Assembly: GCA_028532985.1 (NCBI GenBank)
Contig: JANCIK010000011.1
Coordinates: 2,852,001 to 2,916,000 of the forward strand
From: Stropharia rugosoannulata
Lineage: Eukaryota; Basidiomycota; Agaricomycetes; Agaricales; Strophariaceae
DNA length: 64,000 nucleotides
Direction: 5' to 3'
In this document: piece after piece, positions 1 to 11,898 of the stretch
How positions within the stretch are numbered: position 1 is the stretch's first letter
How the letters are laid out: each line of letters starts with the position of its first letter
Position numbers and translations under genes: made by a program
Notes under the pieces: model-generated
Database searches by the model: none
Seen by the model: the letters and a program-made list of their open reading frames with translations, nothing else
Told to the model about the DNA's origin: nothing

Positions 1-1264
1 CGCCATCATTGCTGATTCAGAATGCTCTGCATCAACCCAACCCGTGCCTCTGAGTCCTGCCCCCCTCGCACGGCCAACGTCCGTCCTCAGGGTTTCACTC
101 CCATGTTCATGCCCACTATGACACCCATCCACGACATTCCCGGGTCTGCCTGTAGCGCGCCCTCGAAGCCTTAAGCACGCCCCACCCCGGAGCCCCACCA
201 CCTCCAGTCCACGTCGATACCGCGCAATGCACTGTCCGCCCATCGTTCGTATGCGTTATGCGCTGGGACAATGGATGCGCTGGACAGGACGACGACGGCA
301 TCAAGGGAGCGAGGACAGACGAAGACAAAGCACAGTGTGGTGTTGGAGCGTGGGCGGGTGCGTCGGTGCGTCTCCCAGTCTGATGCTTACCATGGAGTGG
401 GGTGTGGAAGTGCGGAGGCGAGAGGGGGGAGAAGCGGGTGAGTGAGTGAGTGAAGGCAAGGGCGTGAGCGGCTGGGCGAGTGAGAGTGGAAGGGTGGGCG
501 AGTGAGAGCGCAAAGACGTGATCGAACGGGCGGGGAAAGGTGTGATTGAGTGAGTGAGTGAGCCAGAAACACGAGTGAGCCAGAGACGGAGCGAGCGAGC
601 GAGGAAAGGAGCAAGTGCCAAGCGCGGGACGGGCGAGGGCGGGGAGGAGCGAGGAAGGGGGAGAGCATAACGAGGGGCTGCGAAACAGAGTGAACGAGCG
701 AGCGAGTGCAAGACGGAGTGAACGGGCGAGAGAAGGCGTGCGAGTGAGAGAAGTATCGTGAGGGCTCTCAAAGTACAGGACGTACAGTCCAAGATGAAAG
801 GAGAGCGGGCGGGTGCTGTGCATGCGAAGCCCCCTGAGGAGGTGTATGGGTGATATCGATGACGGGGTCGGGTGATGACAAATACAATGATCACCGGGTG
901 TATAGGGATAGCTAGACTTCGGCTAGCTGAGAGTAGAGTACATAACTACCGAGGAACGGCCAAAACGGTGGGAATGGGATTGTAATCCCACTGCTTTGCT
1001 CTGTGATCCCACCGCTTGTCTCATAATCTCACCGTTTTGTTTCTTATCCCACCGAAAATGATTTTCACCACATCCGGCCGCCCCCCGACGCCCCCGGTGC
1101 ATCATGCCCTTGTTCCCGCCCTTGTCCCGCTCTGCCCTCCACCACATCCGGGCCACATCAATGAGTTCAACGGTGTATACGCAAGTAAAATCAATAACAG
1201 CTAGCTCTCCAAGTCTTATAGACATTATACTGAATATTTTAATTTACGTATGAAGTCCAATATA
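1..1264. other. GC-rich low-complexity region, no gene seen
   Basis: About 420-780 is built from irregular GAGTGAGCGAGCGAG-type units. The complementary CTCGCTCGCTC type recurs at 42.9-43.2 kb and 63.2-63.8 kb. Long open frames here on both strands are Arg/Ser/Leu-rich by-products of this composition, with no domain, no splice logic and no conserved motif. I see no gene. Confidence 0.5.
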
Positions 1265-1770
1265 CTAGTCTACTGTGTATACTAAGTACTGTGTATCAGG
1301 GTATAGTTCAAAGAAGCGGTTCATGACAGCATCTGCCTCTAAATCAAAGACAAATGTCTCGTTAAGGCTATACTCACTAGGCTCAGAAGAAAGGAAGTCC
1401 AGCTCGGCAAATTCTAAATCGTCACCTGAGGGCCATATTAAATCTTTGAAGTCCTCCTGATCATCGAAATCGAGAGGTTGCGTGAGCAGCGAAGACAACT
1501 GCCACTGACTTGCTGGTGAATTCGGTGGAATGGGCGCGGGTTATGATCGCAGCTGTGATGACATCTGTGTGTGGGAGGACGATGGACAAGTGTCTCGAAC
1601 ACGAGAATGTTCAAATTGAGGTCACTCCCCTTCAATAATCCCATCTGTTCCTTGACCTCGTCCTTTTCGATGCTCCATTCCTTTCGCTGGCTAGTAGTTC
1701 CACGGCGCTCCTGCTGCTTCAGAGTGGTTTGTTCAGCCTTGAGATTAGCGGCTAATGTAGAACACTTGAT
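1265..1770 (-). pseudogene. Remnant of a coiled-coil / acidic-tail protein (possibly bZIP-like)
   Basis: On the minus strand, about 1770-1640 reads as a charged helical stretch (TLAANLKAEQTTLKQQE followed by WSIEKDEVKEQMGLLK) resembling a leucine zipper or coiled coil. About 1540-1265 reads as a Pro-rich linker and then an acidic tail (QPLDFDDQEDFKDLIW, DLEFAELDFLSSEPSEYS) ending at a stop at 1265. The two parts lie in different frames with in-frame stops between them, although an acceptor-like CACCAG sits at the start of the second part. The order (helical zipper, then acidic, hydrophobic-patterned tail) recalls fungal bZIP activators, but no basic region is visible. It is either the 3' end of a gene with an unrecognised intron or a decayed fragment. 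The bZIP label is a guess. Confidence 0.3.
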
Positions 1771-2039
1771 AAAAACTCATTGTGGCACAGTAACTCATTA
1801 GGAAGGGCGGGGGACAGCAGGGTCCCGGAGGCGTCTGCTTACATACGCCGCATGTTGCCCGATCCCACTGCTTTGCGAAAAGCGCCATCCCACCGAGAAA
1901 CTTTGTGGCCATTTCTAGTCCCATCCATCATCCCACCACTTTGGTCTATACTCATAACTACCTCCGCACTATGAATCTGAACGGCCACCTTATTATATGC
2001 ACAGTGGCCAACATTCACACACAGGCACCTACCGCTTCC

Positions 2040-2456
2040 GATCTGTGAAAAGGCCAACTGGTTCACCGGAAATGGTGAAACTACAATGTCATGTGTAATG
2101 TCCAATTGATTTCCGACACCAATATCAGCGCGCACTTATTCCAGATAGGTATCTGTGCTTTATTGTCAACGCCAAAGATATGTACTTGCCCCATAAAGGA
2201 AAACAGAGATGGTGCTACCATTGTTACCTACGGCTGCGCTTTCATGATCTGTAAACAACACGACAACAATGTGCGATGCGGTGGTACGTAAAGCAACACG
2301 TTCGGAGGGGTATAAATACCCCTCGTACAACCCTCCCTCTCTCAGTATCCCATCAGCACCCACTGTACCACACCATGGAGCCCACTGCAGATTTAAGACG
2401 CCATCCGCACCCTTATCCACCTACCCACGGAGTACATCAACCTATTAATCAACAAT
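2040..2456 (+). repeat. Dispersed repeat R2 with TATA near-palindrome, copy 1
   Basis: This segment matches, in inverted orientation, 41925-42310 and 62568-62965, and partly 35380-35570. Shared landmarks are an ACCATTTCC-type stretch, AGATAGGTATCTGTGCTTTA, GGAAAACAGAGATGGT, and a GGGGTATAAATACCCC near-palindrome about 2307-2322 that looks like a TATA box, ending near a TACTCCGTGG-type motif read in the opposite direction. No protein is encoded. It may be a non-autonomous element or one end of a longer transposon (see repeat R1). Confidence 0.6.
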
Positions 2457-3017
2457 CCCTAGCTCAGGTGGCACGATAAGCTGGAAGTAACTCATTCGGT
2501 GTCTCCCACCAACCGTTGGACAAGTGGAGTCCAACCCATTCCATGGTAAGTCCACTTGAATTTGGAACGAGGGATCGGACAAGTCTTATGCGTTTATAGG
2601 CTCTGCGAATGGATTTGGGCAGTTAAACTGTGGAAGGACATGGAAAAAGAGATACCATCCTCCTTTCCATACTTCGAGTTGCCACCGGACGTCTTCCGGT
2701 ATTTATCGTCAGGCGAAAACGTGCGTCGTAGATCAACCACGAGGAAGATATACTCTCGACAAATCCTTTTGGTGGATCCTTGCCCGATTATTGGGCGTCA
2801 ACAGACTGTTAGGCGAGTAGTGGTAATACTTACTTCAACGTTGAAGGGGTGGCACCGTCTGCCTACACTTACTATTAGCGTTAACGGGGATTCACTTTTA
2901 CTTCTTGATCCTACTTCAAAAAGACCTGCTACAGCCATGTTTACTTACCCCATAGCTTACATTACCACTAATCGCACCAATACGAATATACGAGGGCGAT
3001 GTAGTCAAGGATACGGT

Positions 3018-3710
3018 AGTACTTATTTATAGATGCTGTTGACATACATAAATATCATATGTTTTGCTTATCTAATGCGCTCAAAACCAGTGTTACATGA
3101 GGATAGACCGTGAGAACATGGTATAATTCAGAATTACAGAAATACTGCGGGGAAATCAACATGATTGAGCAAGAAACAAGTGAGGAAGAGAGAAAGGAAC
3201 GTGGAAAATGTTGACAAAGCAGCAGCTGGGCAGTGTCTTTGTCAGCACTATCCTGTGCACGCAGTCGGTACGCGGCGTTTGTGAGCGATGGCGGGGCACA
3301 CTGGCTGCGCAAGAGCACGCAAAATATGCGAGTCTTCTTGAGGATCAGCGGCGGTCACGCTGCGCGCCGCCTCGATACGGACCGCGCACTCAATGCACTG
3401 GAGTCTGACCTCCGTTGATTAGTACGGCACAAAGAGGGGATATATGCGGCCACGGCGGAACAAAAAGTATCGACCGGAAGAGCTTCAAATGCCTTCCCTA
3501 CTGGTACTCGGCAAAGTGTATATCACATGAAGCAAAGTTATGTTTGTCGTTCCCTCGCAGTATGGTATGAGCCCGGCCCGGCCCGCATTCCAATCCTTGG
3601 CGAGCCGTATCATCATTGTTTCACTGTCCTCCACTCACGCATTGTTACTATCTCTCTCCGCGCGACATACGACTCCGACACACGATATCTCTTCGTACAG
3701 TGCATCCCGC
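3018..3710. repeat. Dispersed repeat R1 (long form), copy 1
   Basis: This matches 8218-8905 in the same orientation almost throughout, apart from small indels, and matches 33900-34330 in inverted orientation with more divergence. It contains the R1 hallmark (reverse of CACTGG-TTTGAGCGCATTAGAT followed by GATATTTATGTA) at about 3040-3090. Open frames inside it are not conserved between copies, so I treat it as non-coding repeat DNA. Confidence 0.65.
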
Positions 3711-4600
3711 TGCATGCCGTATTGATCTCTTTCTGCGTTGTGGTCTCAGCCAATCCGCTATTGCTGGCTTAGCGCAGACATCAAGCTGAGGCTGCCTGTC
3801 GTCTCCTGGTGCCTTCGCGTACAAGCCTTCGTCGTCGTCCGTAGTCCGTCCTCAGACCTCTATCCTCCGTCCTGCACCCGCCTGTGCCTTGCACCGACAG
3901 CCACTCCGCGCCACATCTAACCAGATCGAAATTCTGACAAATATAGAGAATGTGGGGATGAGAGCAGCAGCGGCAGGAAGAGTGGATAGGCGGTGACTAT
4001 GACGATGTTCAACGGTCATAAATCGGTGAGTAAAAAGTTATGCTGAAGTTCGAGGCTCGAGGGCGCGCCGCTGTCTACGCGGACGCGGTGCGGACGTGCA
4101 TGTGTGTTTCCGGTGCAGATGTGTGGACGGGCAGTGGAGGTGCGGGTGCGGATGCGGATGCGCGGCAAGCAGCGCGAAGCGTAGGCGTAGGCGGGGTCGG
4201 CGAGTAAGGCAGAGAGATCAGAGCGATGAGTGAGCATTGTGTCAATATGACGACGGAAGCGAGAGAGCTCGGGTTTGTGCAAACCTCTAATGGGCGTGGG
4301 GTGGGATGGGGAGGGGAAGGAGGGAGGGAGGAGAAGCCTACTCCTTGCTCCTTTTTGTCTATGTTTGGAAAGATCTTGTTCATCATTAACCCTTTTTACT
4401 CCCATGCATCATGGCGCGTGCCATTCTCTAGCTCCCGTCTCACATGGGCGCTGGCATGTGCACACTATACGTCAGTCTTATGCATTACTGTAAGGTGGGC
4501 TATTTGCGTGCGCTTAGATCCGGCTGATTTGTGGTACAATTTTCTAGTGGTACAATTTCATTAGAAGCAATCTGTGTGGTGATTTTGAGTCAGGAGATTA
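3711..4600. other. Intergenic, nothing recognised
   Basis: Open frames of 60-130 residues occur on both strands (for example around 4016-4564), but they are low-complexity, have no domain and show no intron structure. No repeat copy was found elsewhere in the window. Confidence 0.4.
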
Positions 4601-4850
4601 CTTTACATATTACTTAGTATTTAAGGACATTGTGTACACGTAGATAAGCAGCTAATTTACCACCCACTTTCGTTCACATTCAGCCGTAGGTTGCACAAAA
4701 ACACAGCCATTCTTTTATTTCAATTCCTTCTTTCTTTGAACATACTCCCTCGAGACGGCCCCACCAGTCGTCGCTCGCACCCACCCACACATTAACAATT
4801 TTACATTACTTTAACGATTAGGTAGTTTGGAGACAGATAACACGTGGAAA
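4600..4850 (+). repeat. Repeat related to the 56.9-58.7 kb element (without its minisatellite)
   Basis: The words GTGTACACGTAGATAAGCAG / AATTTACCACCCAC at 4629-4670 reappear at about 56900-56930. The words CGGCCCCACCAGTCGTCGCT and CACCCACCCACACATTA at about 4755-4795 reappear at about 58678-58712. In this copy the two halves lie about 80 bp apart. In the other copy they are separated by about 1.7 kb that contains TGCACGGAC arrays. Confidence 0.55.
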
Positions 4851-5076
4851 GGCGGGGAGACCACGGTCGAAGCAAAGTTCTTGATAATTTGGCAGAAAAG
4901 TGTCGCAAATCTTGTAGCAAATATTCCCTACAAATTTTATCTGATTCTCACCAACATTTATCTAGCGACTCCGTCAACGTCCTACTATCCCTCGCACTAT
5001 CCCTGAAATGAAACGAAAGGGCAGACCAAATAATAATTATGGATCACATTACTTCTACTCGGGTTACTGATTCCTT

Positions 5077-6358
5077 CTATGCCTGTCCATTTCCCATGTG
5101 ATGCAAGTCGTGTCCAAAAGTGGTACTGGCTTCTAGAGGATCGCTTGAGATGTGCCTTTCGGGTGGCTGATGATGAAACTGAAGGGTGGACATGGGCGGT
5201 GTATTCTCCGCAACAGTAAACCCCGGGTGTGGAGACATGCTTATCTGGGCAATCATAAGTGTCGGAGCTAGTACCTGTTGCATCATGAGTTGCAAATACG
5301 AGAAGTATATTGTTGAGCAAAGAATCTTACGGTCAAGAAAAATGTGACTGCGCCAGCATACGAGTTAAATGTAACGACCAGCATAATACTCTGGCTTGCA
5401 TATGCAATTACATTGATCATGACACTCAAAACAGTAGCCACGGAATATATCACCGAGGATTCAACAACAAAAGCAATGATATTCCGGTATCGCTGGGTAT
5501 GCCGTGTTTTGGATAATGAACTCGCTATGCGTCGGCATATAAAAACAGCAGATGTGATAGTGGTCAAAGCTGTCATTGCAAAGAAGCAAATAAAGGTGAT
5601 GTCTGTGGTTCTTGAAAGTTGTCCCGGGGGTTGAGCTAATAATAGTCCATTAAGCGTAATGGAAACAATCCCTATGGCTATCATGTCTGTCAGAAAAAAA
5701 AACACAAATGTTATTCACATAGCAAGGGGAGCGTACCAATTTCAAGGATCAGGAATAGAACAAGAATTTTGATAGCAAGCGTAGATTTACTGGCTAAGTG
5801 GTAGCATCTCCATACCTTGCATAAAGAAAGATTATTAAGCCATCAATAGGGTTTAAAAGGAATAGATATTACTAGTAGGCCATCGGCAGTAATTGCCTGT
5901 AAATCATTTATAATTGTAACTGAAAGTGAAATCGCCGAGTTCTCTGAATTTATGTTGCATATAAAGTTAGATAAAAGTGATTGTCCATTGTTAATGAAAC
6001 AGTTGTTTAGCAATTTCCACTGAATCGCAAGGTTTGCAATGGTTGTGGTTGTTAGCGTTAAAAGAGCGCAAATGACAATAAGGCTTCGGGCTTGTTTCTT
6101 GAATGCTTTTTGACATTGAAAAAGGCTCAGGATGTATAATCGATTGAAACACGTACCGTAGAAGTAGATCGTGATTACGGATACAGTGGTATAAATTCCT
6201 AAACCGGTCGATTTACTAAATTAAAATATGCGCGTGACTATTACGAGCCCCTTACCCGTGAGGAAAACAAATAAAATTGTTGAGTCCAACTGATCACTCA
6301 GTACAGACTTTTGTAGGGCCACATTATCAGTAAGAGAAGCGCTATCTGAAGAAGACAT
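5077..6358 (-). CDS. Seven-transmembrane protein A (basidiomycete multigene family)
   Basis: The exons on the minus strand are 6358-6256, 6198-5873, 5815-5737, 5686-5331 and 5274-5077. All four introns are GT-AG and the phases match, giving a 353-residue protein. The N-terminus is a short soluble MSSSDSA segment. It is followed by about seven hydrophobic segments, the diagnostic ADGLL-VWRCYHLA junction across exons 2 and 3, a CRRIASS / RYRNIIAF cytoplasmic loop, and the terminal LAPTLMIAQISM helix leading into a hydrophilic His/Gln-rich tail. These are hallmarks of an uncharacterised membrane protein family abundant in Agaricomycetes. Its function is unknown; a receptor-like role is sometimes assumed but unproven. 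Paralogue B (23.5-24.8 kb) has the same exon lengths and intron positions. The start is chosen at MSSSDS because the upstream in-frame ATG lies at the TATA box. Confidence 0.8.
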
Positions 6359-6413
6359 CTGCTCAAAAGAAGGGTAATCTGTCGTTGGTGCATTAGCATG
6401 ATCCAATGTGCTC

Positions 6414-6421
6414 TTTATATA
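6414..6421 (-). promoter_or_regulatory. TATA box of seven-transmembrane gene A
   Basis: TATATAAA on the minus strand lies about 55 bp before the start codon, inside a TATATAAAGAGCACA-T stretch that is also present upstream of paralogue B. Conservation of the whole stretch, not just the TATA word, supports a shared core promoter. Confidence 0.55.
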
Positions 6422-6429
6422 ACGCAATG

Positions 6430-8215
6430 TAATGGCTTAAACAAACATTTATCAGCTATGTGGCTAAAGAAGGTCAAAGAAGTAAGCTTCTATGTCATGT
6501 ACAGCTATAACTGTCATCATAAATCTTATCTAGGCGGATAGAAGCCAGTCCTAAAAATGGCGTTACCCTTGTCAAAATCATACTGTTTGCTCTCACTCCC
6601 GCCCGGATTCAACAAATTGAAGTGAGTGCAGTGCCCATGTTCGGATTGTACGCAACCTAAGGTGTGTGTTTTTTCTGGAAGGTCTGCTTTGAATCGCGCA
6701 GCGAGATGGATCAGTCTCGGACGTCGTGGTGCAGAACTTATTCATAGATCGCACCATCCGTAACGGCATCATCCAGTGCATTTTCCCAACTGACGCCACA
6801 AGATGAGAAGCTAATCGTCACGTATCTATTTCAAGGGGAAGGACTGATAGAAGAACTTCCCAAACATGATTTCCTGATAGAAACATGCTTGAACTGTGTC
6901 ACTTGCTTCTGGATTAGAAAAAAATAACTTGCGAAGACAGTTGACCAATCATTTCCTGCGGTTCAATCGGCGTTTTTAGGCACTCTTGGGACCATAATCA
7001 TCTGTTATGGGCGTGTAGGTTATGACAGGAAGATTGATTTTATTAATGAGCCGTGGATGACGCGTAATAAAATAGTATGTACATAATTCTGTCCCGTCCC
7101 TCGGTTTCCAAGCTTTCTACGTATGCGGGCTCATCGAAGCGGCTTGCGTACCTGCTTGAACTTAAAGGTGATCGATGTATAACATGTGCGCCGGAGGATT
7201 CTTTTCAAAAAGGAACGCAAGATGCAGCAAGTGGCTTGTGTCGACGGCTTTAATGCCGGCTATTCAAATAGAGCATGTGTGTCACATATTTTCGTCCTCC
7301 GAACGGTCGGAACCTTAGCCCGGGAAGCGTGATACAGAAGGGCTTCTGTGGTTCCACATCACTGCGAAGACGAGGGTCGATGTCTACCCGGGGCGTACGT
7401 TAATATCAGAGTGGAGAGTGTTGGAATTTTGGGACCTTCGTACAAATCAAGCTATTACGCATTTGGACACTTACATAATCGTAGCTATATCTGCTTGTAT
7501 CTCGTAACGTACCCCCCATCCGTTTGTCCATCGAGCTCACTCGGACAAACGAAATTCATCCTCTTTTCCGCACTCCGTCGCTTATTTCAACAGAGAGGAT
7601 GGTCGAAGGGTGTGTGTGGATAGGGCCATCGCGGACCTGCTGTGTGCTGGGGCCGTCGGAGCGATGCGCGAACGACGGAGAGAGGATTAATGAGTTCAAT
7701 ACACGAGCTCTAAGATAAGCGAGGGTGGCAGAAGCGCTGAGAGAGATTCCGATGCGCATGTGTGCGTAGAGCTGGACTATCATGGATAAGTTGACTTAGT
7801 CTAAACTCCAGGAGAGAAAAAGCGCCATTGTGGAGTACGGGGTGAGGAGCGTGGGAATCTGAACAAAAATATGGATGTGCTGCCCTAAGAGTCACTAAGA
7901 AACAATCGATGCGTTGGCCGGATGGAGCAATTGTTTGCATGACGCAGATGGTCGTGCTAACCGAAGGAGTCAGAGGACTAAAACTGAGGAGTGGGAGTCA
8001 AGTCATAGTCAGTTGTTACTACGGGGTGAACAGGACGCACGTACGGAAGCCATAGGCACACAGATGGATGACCATGCTAGGGACTGCTATAAACCCCGGC
8101 GTCCGTAGGGCAAGGAAGTCCAAGCGAGCAGACTCTATGTTCATTGAGCTTATCTTGAGCTCACCTGGTGTAATGTAGTCCTGAAGCGGACTGGTTTTCT
8201 ATGGAGGCAGCATGG
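6430..8215. other. Intergenic, nothing recognised
   Basis: Only short, unconserved open frames occur (for example 7348-7623 and 7710-7940). No domain, no consistent splice chain and no repeat shared with the rest of the window was found. Confidence 0.4.
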
Positions 8216-8217
8216 GA

Positions 8218-8905
8218 TGTAGTACTTATTTATAGATGCTGGTGACATACATAAATATCATATTTTTTGCTTATATATTGCGCTCAAAACCAGTGTTATA
8301 TGAGGATGAACCGTGACAAGATGTTATAATTCAGAATTACAGAAAGACTGAAGGGAAATCAACCTGATTGATCAAAAAACAAGTGAGGAAGAGAGGAAGG
8401 GACATGCATGATGCTGACAAAGCAGCAGCTGGGCAGTGTCTTTCAAGTCAGCACTATCCTGTGCACGCAGTCGGTACGCGGCGTTTGTGAGCGAGGGCGG
8501 GGCACAGTAGCTGCGCAAGAGCACGCAAAATACGCGAGTCTTCTTGAGGATCTCAATCAGCGGCGGTGACGCTGCGCGCAGCCTCGATACGGACCGCGCA
8601 CTCAATGCACTGCAGTCTCAGCTCCGTTGATTAGTACTACGGGATATGTACGGCCACGGCAGCACAAAAATTATCGGCCGGAAGAGCTTCAAAAGCCTTC
8701 CCTGCTGGTACTCGGTAAAGTGTACATCACATGAAGCAAAGTTATGTTTGTCGTTCCCTCACAGTATGGTATGAGCGCGGCCCGCCCCGCATGCCAATCC
8801 TTGGCGAGCCGTATCATCATTGCTTCACTGTCCTCCACTCACGCATCGTTACTATCTCTTTCTGCGCGACATACGAGACCGACACACGATATCTCCTCGT
8901 ACAGT
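8218..8905. repeat. Dispersed repeat R1 (long form), copy 2
   Basis: A near copy of 3018-3710, from GTACTTATTTATAGATGCTG through TGAAGCAAAGTTATGTTTGT to the ACACACGATATCTC words. Both copies keep the same left boundary, which suggests a mobile element or a dispersed duplication. The frame extending into 8744-9208 is not shared with copy 1 and is probably not coding. Confidence 0.65.
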
Positions 8906-9390
8906 GCAGCCCGTACACTTCCCTCGCTCCCATGTTTCCCGCCGAGGCGCGGCCTGCACGCATACATCCTTGTTCCGCGTCGTGAACTGATTTTCTGCAT
9001 GTCCCTCTCTCCCTCTGCCTCTGCCTCACATATATCTGCTTCCCCGCGTCAACGCCCCTCACGCGAGCCTTGCATGTCCCGTCATGTCCCGCGTCCTGCC
9101 GTGTTCGGTCAGGAGATTCCATGCCCCGCCCGACTCGCCTTTGTACCTGCTCCCAGCCTAGTTCCCCTGGACTGCCCTCCCCCGTTCCGCCCACCCACTC
9201 GACGATGACGCCTCTCCCGCGGCCCGATCCCCCACGCACACGCGCCCGTCCATATGACTGAACTGAACGATCTGGCACCGTAACCAAATCCGCAGTGCAG
9301 AAGACCCTAGAGGACCTGAATACCACATCCTGTCCGTAGACGTATTACCCTTGATGTTAGTACCCCATCCGCCGCGCATGGTCGCGCGCC
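8906..9390. other. GC-rich pyrimidine-biased region, no gene seen
   Basis: A C/T-rich stretch with overlapping open frames on both strands (8817-9326 minus, 8744-9208 plus). The translations are Pro/Arg/Ser-rich with no recognisable domain. Confidence 0.35.
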
Positions 9391-9539
9391 TTGTATACTT
9401 CATTCACCCCAGCACTGTGGCGCGTGAAGCTTTCACACAGACAAAGTAAGCTCACGCTATTTAGTGTATATTTACAGACGTACAGGTTAAGAAACATTGG
9501 ACTGAGGAGGGAATATACACTCGACAATAGCAGGGGGGC

Positions 9540-9680
9540 GGACAATGTAACAGGGGATATACAACGTAACAGGGCATAGACTGAAGAACAGAGCGTAGAA
9601 GGATTATCAAAACATAGATTGAGTAAAGGGCATAGACCGACGTAATAGAGCATAGATAACATAACAAAGCATAGACGGAC
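9540..9680 (+). repeat. Imperfect minisatellite (GCATAGAC units)
   Basis: The motif AACA-GGCATAGAC / GAGCATAGA recurs about five to six times with 14-30 bp spacing (GGGCATAGACTGA, AACATAGATTGA, GGGCATAGACCGA, GAGCATAGATAA, AGCATAGACGG). It is non-coding. Confidence 0.5.
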
Positions 9681-9689
9681 TAAGACTCG

Positions 9690-11740
9690 ATCGGGTCAAT
9701 CGTCGATTGTGTCCGGAGGACATGAATACATGGATCCACGAATTGTAGCTCTTTCGCTCGTGAGTGATAGGACCAAGCGTGGTCCTGGACGGGTTATGAT
9801 ATAATGGTAAAACAGCCGGCCACGTATACGGGAACGGGAGCAGAGGCAGAGGCAGCCCGTTAAGCACGCGTGTCGCTGTGCTGCAGCAAGAGAAAAGCTC
9901 AGGGAATACCGAGCGGAAAGACCCAACCCGCTGGCCGAACGAGCGGAGGTTTGAACTTCAGTATACCCTACCGATCCGTCGTACTGTGCGTTCGGGGGAT
10001 GGAAAGAACACAAGGAAGTGACCGTGCTACTTACATTCCCGGGAGCATCGTGTTCTTCAATGGGGCTCGGAGGAGACGGCCATGTGCAATTCGTATCGTC
10101 GCTCATGAAAGTTGCATAGAGGTCTTTAATGCCAGCACGACGCCATTAGAGCTAGGGTGGGTGGGCGTCCCTGGAGTATCCGAGTATTGGTTGTGCGGAG
10201 CGGTGCTTGGCCGGGATCGAGGCGTACTTGATGATCATACTTGTTGAACGTGTTGAGGGACCGGCACGTACGGGCGCGAACAAACGACAGAGGTAGAGCC
10301 TTAAAGCAGATGTAGATTCCACCTCGGGGCTTGACCGAGACGCGGCGCAGGCGCAGGTGCAGATGCGGGTTCAGATTCGAGTTATTGCTGGTACAGACGG
10401 AATGACCACGCGACCACAAGACTGGCGCACATACATTATGAGACTACTGTGTCCTGGGCGGGGAACAACGCGTGGATGTCAACGGGAATGGAATTAGGGG
10501 CGACGACAGCAAAGGGACACAGATCCAGTCCGTGAAGATCACCCAAGTTGGATGGCTACGATAGTGCGCATGCGGTTCCGGTATTGAGAGCATGACATAC
10601 CTCAGGATGCGAGGCGAGGGGTGGTCATGGCGGGGGACATGGTTGGGATTCACGGCAGGCCGAGTTTGAGGGGGGACGCAAGGTGCAGAGATGGCAGTGA
10701 ATCCCGAGGAGAGATGGACCGGTTCAAGGCAGTGGAAGACGGGGCGGGGATTGGGTCAGGGTTCGGGCGTCTTCGCCGAGTGGATGAAACGAGGCGGGGT
10801 GGGGGACTGGGTAATGTCGAATGAAGATCGGCTTGGGCTTGAACACAGGCAAGGATTAGTGCATTTAGAACAGGTTGTTGCCAGTACATGCTCACTACGC
10901 CTGGACTCCAGAGCCAGTGAGTCTAGATGACTTGGATGATGTTCGTACTGGGTGCTCGGGTAGCTTGAGAAACATTTTACCCAGTCATACGCAGTGCGGA
11001 GGTCTTCGAAGGGCACTGCGCTGTCCCCAGAAGATAAGCAGTGTAATGGAAGAATGGAATGCAGTACATGTGTTAGGGATGGTTTTGGTAATCTATGCAG
11101 CAGCTCCGTCCGGGACGATGCACCCAGCATGCAAGATATGGTGTAAGGCAAATAGAAGGGCGACTTTCAACTTCGCTGGCACCGCCCGGCCGCCAAATTT
11201 TAATATAACGGAAACACGCGGACAAACATAGCCCGGTTCATACCGTTTCCGGCCAAGCTGTGACATGTGAAGCCTGATCTGATACTGATATAGACGCTTT
11301 CCTTGCTATCAAACAATTTGATAACATATTAATTACCGGCTTAATGTTGCATCCAATGTCATTCGGATATTGGGAACAAATTAAAAATATATACAAGATC
11401 GATCACAACGTAGGTTAGCAAACCTTTGGTCTCCCTAGATCATCGTCGCCCTCCAAGAGCACTGCCAACGATCGATTAAAGCTTATATTACAATCCTGGG
11501 CTGGAGGGCTCCGCATTGTAAAAAATATGTTGCGAGATCGACACTGCCATTTCGCTATTAAACATTATCTCGCATTTCGTAGCATGCAACTGTATTGAAT
11601 GACAGGGCAATTGGCTGACACCTGGGCGGCTGGATCTGGGGTTCGTTTATCTACTTGGACGAGTCACAGCTCACCGACATTGACATTCAGAATGGACGAT
11701 TGTACAGATAGAATCGCCGATCACATATTATACTTGTGCA
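9690..11740. other. Intergenic, nothing recognised
   Basis: Open frames at 9870-10247 (plus), 9696-10106 (minus) and 10756-11151 (minus) overlap one another, lack domains and have no splice partners. From 11.2 kb on the DNA is AT-richer and forms the upstream region of the large C2-TPR-CHAT gene. Confidence 0.35.
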
Positions 11741-11803
11741 TGCGGTAGCGCCTACATGTGAAATACCATGAAGCATGTAGTACAAATTCAGGATGCAGTG
11801 GAG

Positions 11804-11811
11804 TATATAAA
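11804..11811 (+). promoter_or_regulatory. TATA box of the C2-TPR-CHAT gene
   Basis: TATATAAA lies about 90 bp before the proposed start codon at 11899, at normal fungal spacing, and the short leader between them has no upstream ATG before ACATGCCC. Confidence 0.55.
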
Positions 11812-11898
11812 CAGGGGAAACATGCGAGCTCCCTTCCAGTTGACCACATCATCGCCAACTACTTCTTTTTTAAAAACACGCCTTCTCAATCTGCCAAC

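Noticed and set aside
2556..3032. 158-codon open frame
   Set aside because: It has no ATG start, no domain and no conserved copy, and lies beside or within repeat DNA.
5077..6358. Seven-transmembrane genes as STE3-type pheromone receptors
   Set aside because: The conserved motifs (ADGLL-VWRC, LAPTLM-AQI) belong to a different, uncharacterised basidiomycete family, and no pheromone precursor or mating-locus neighbour is seen.
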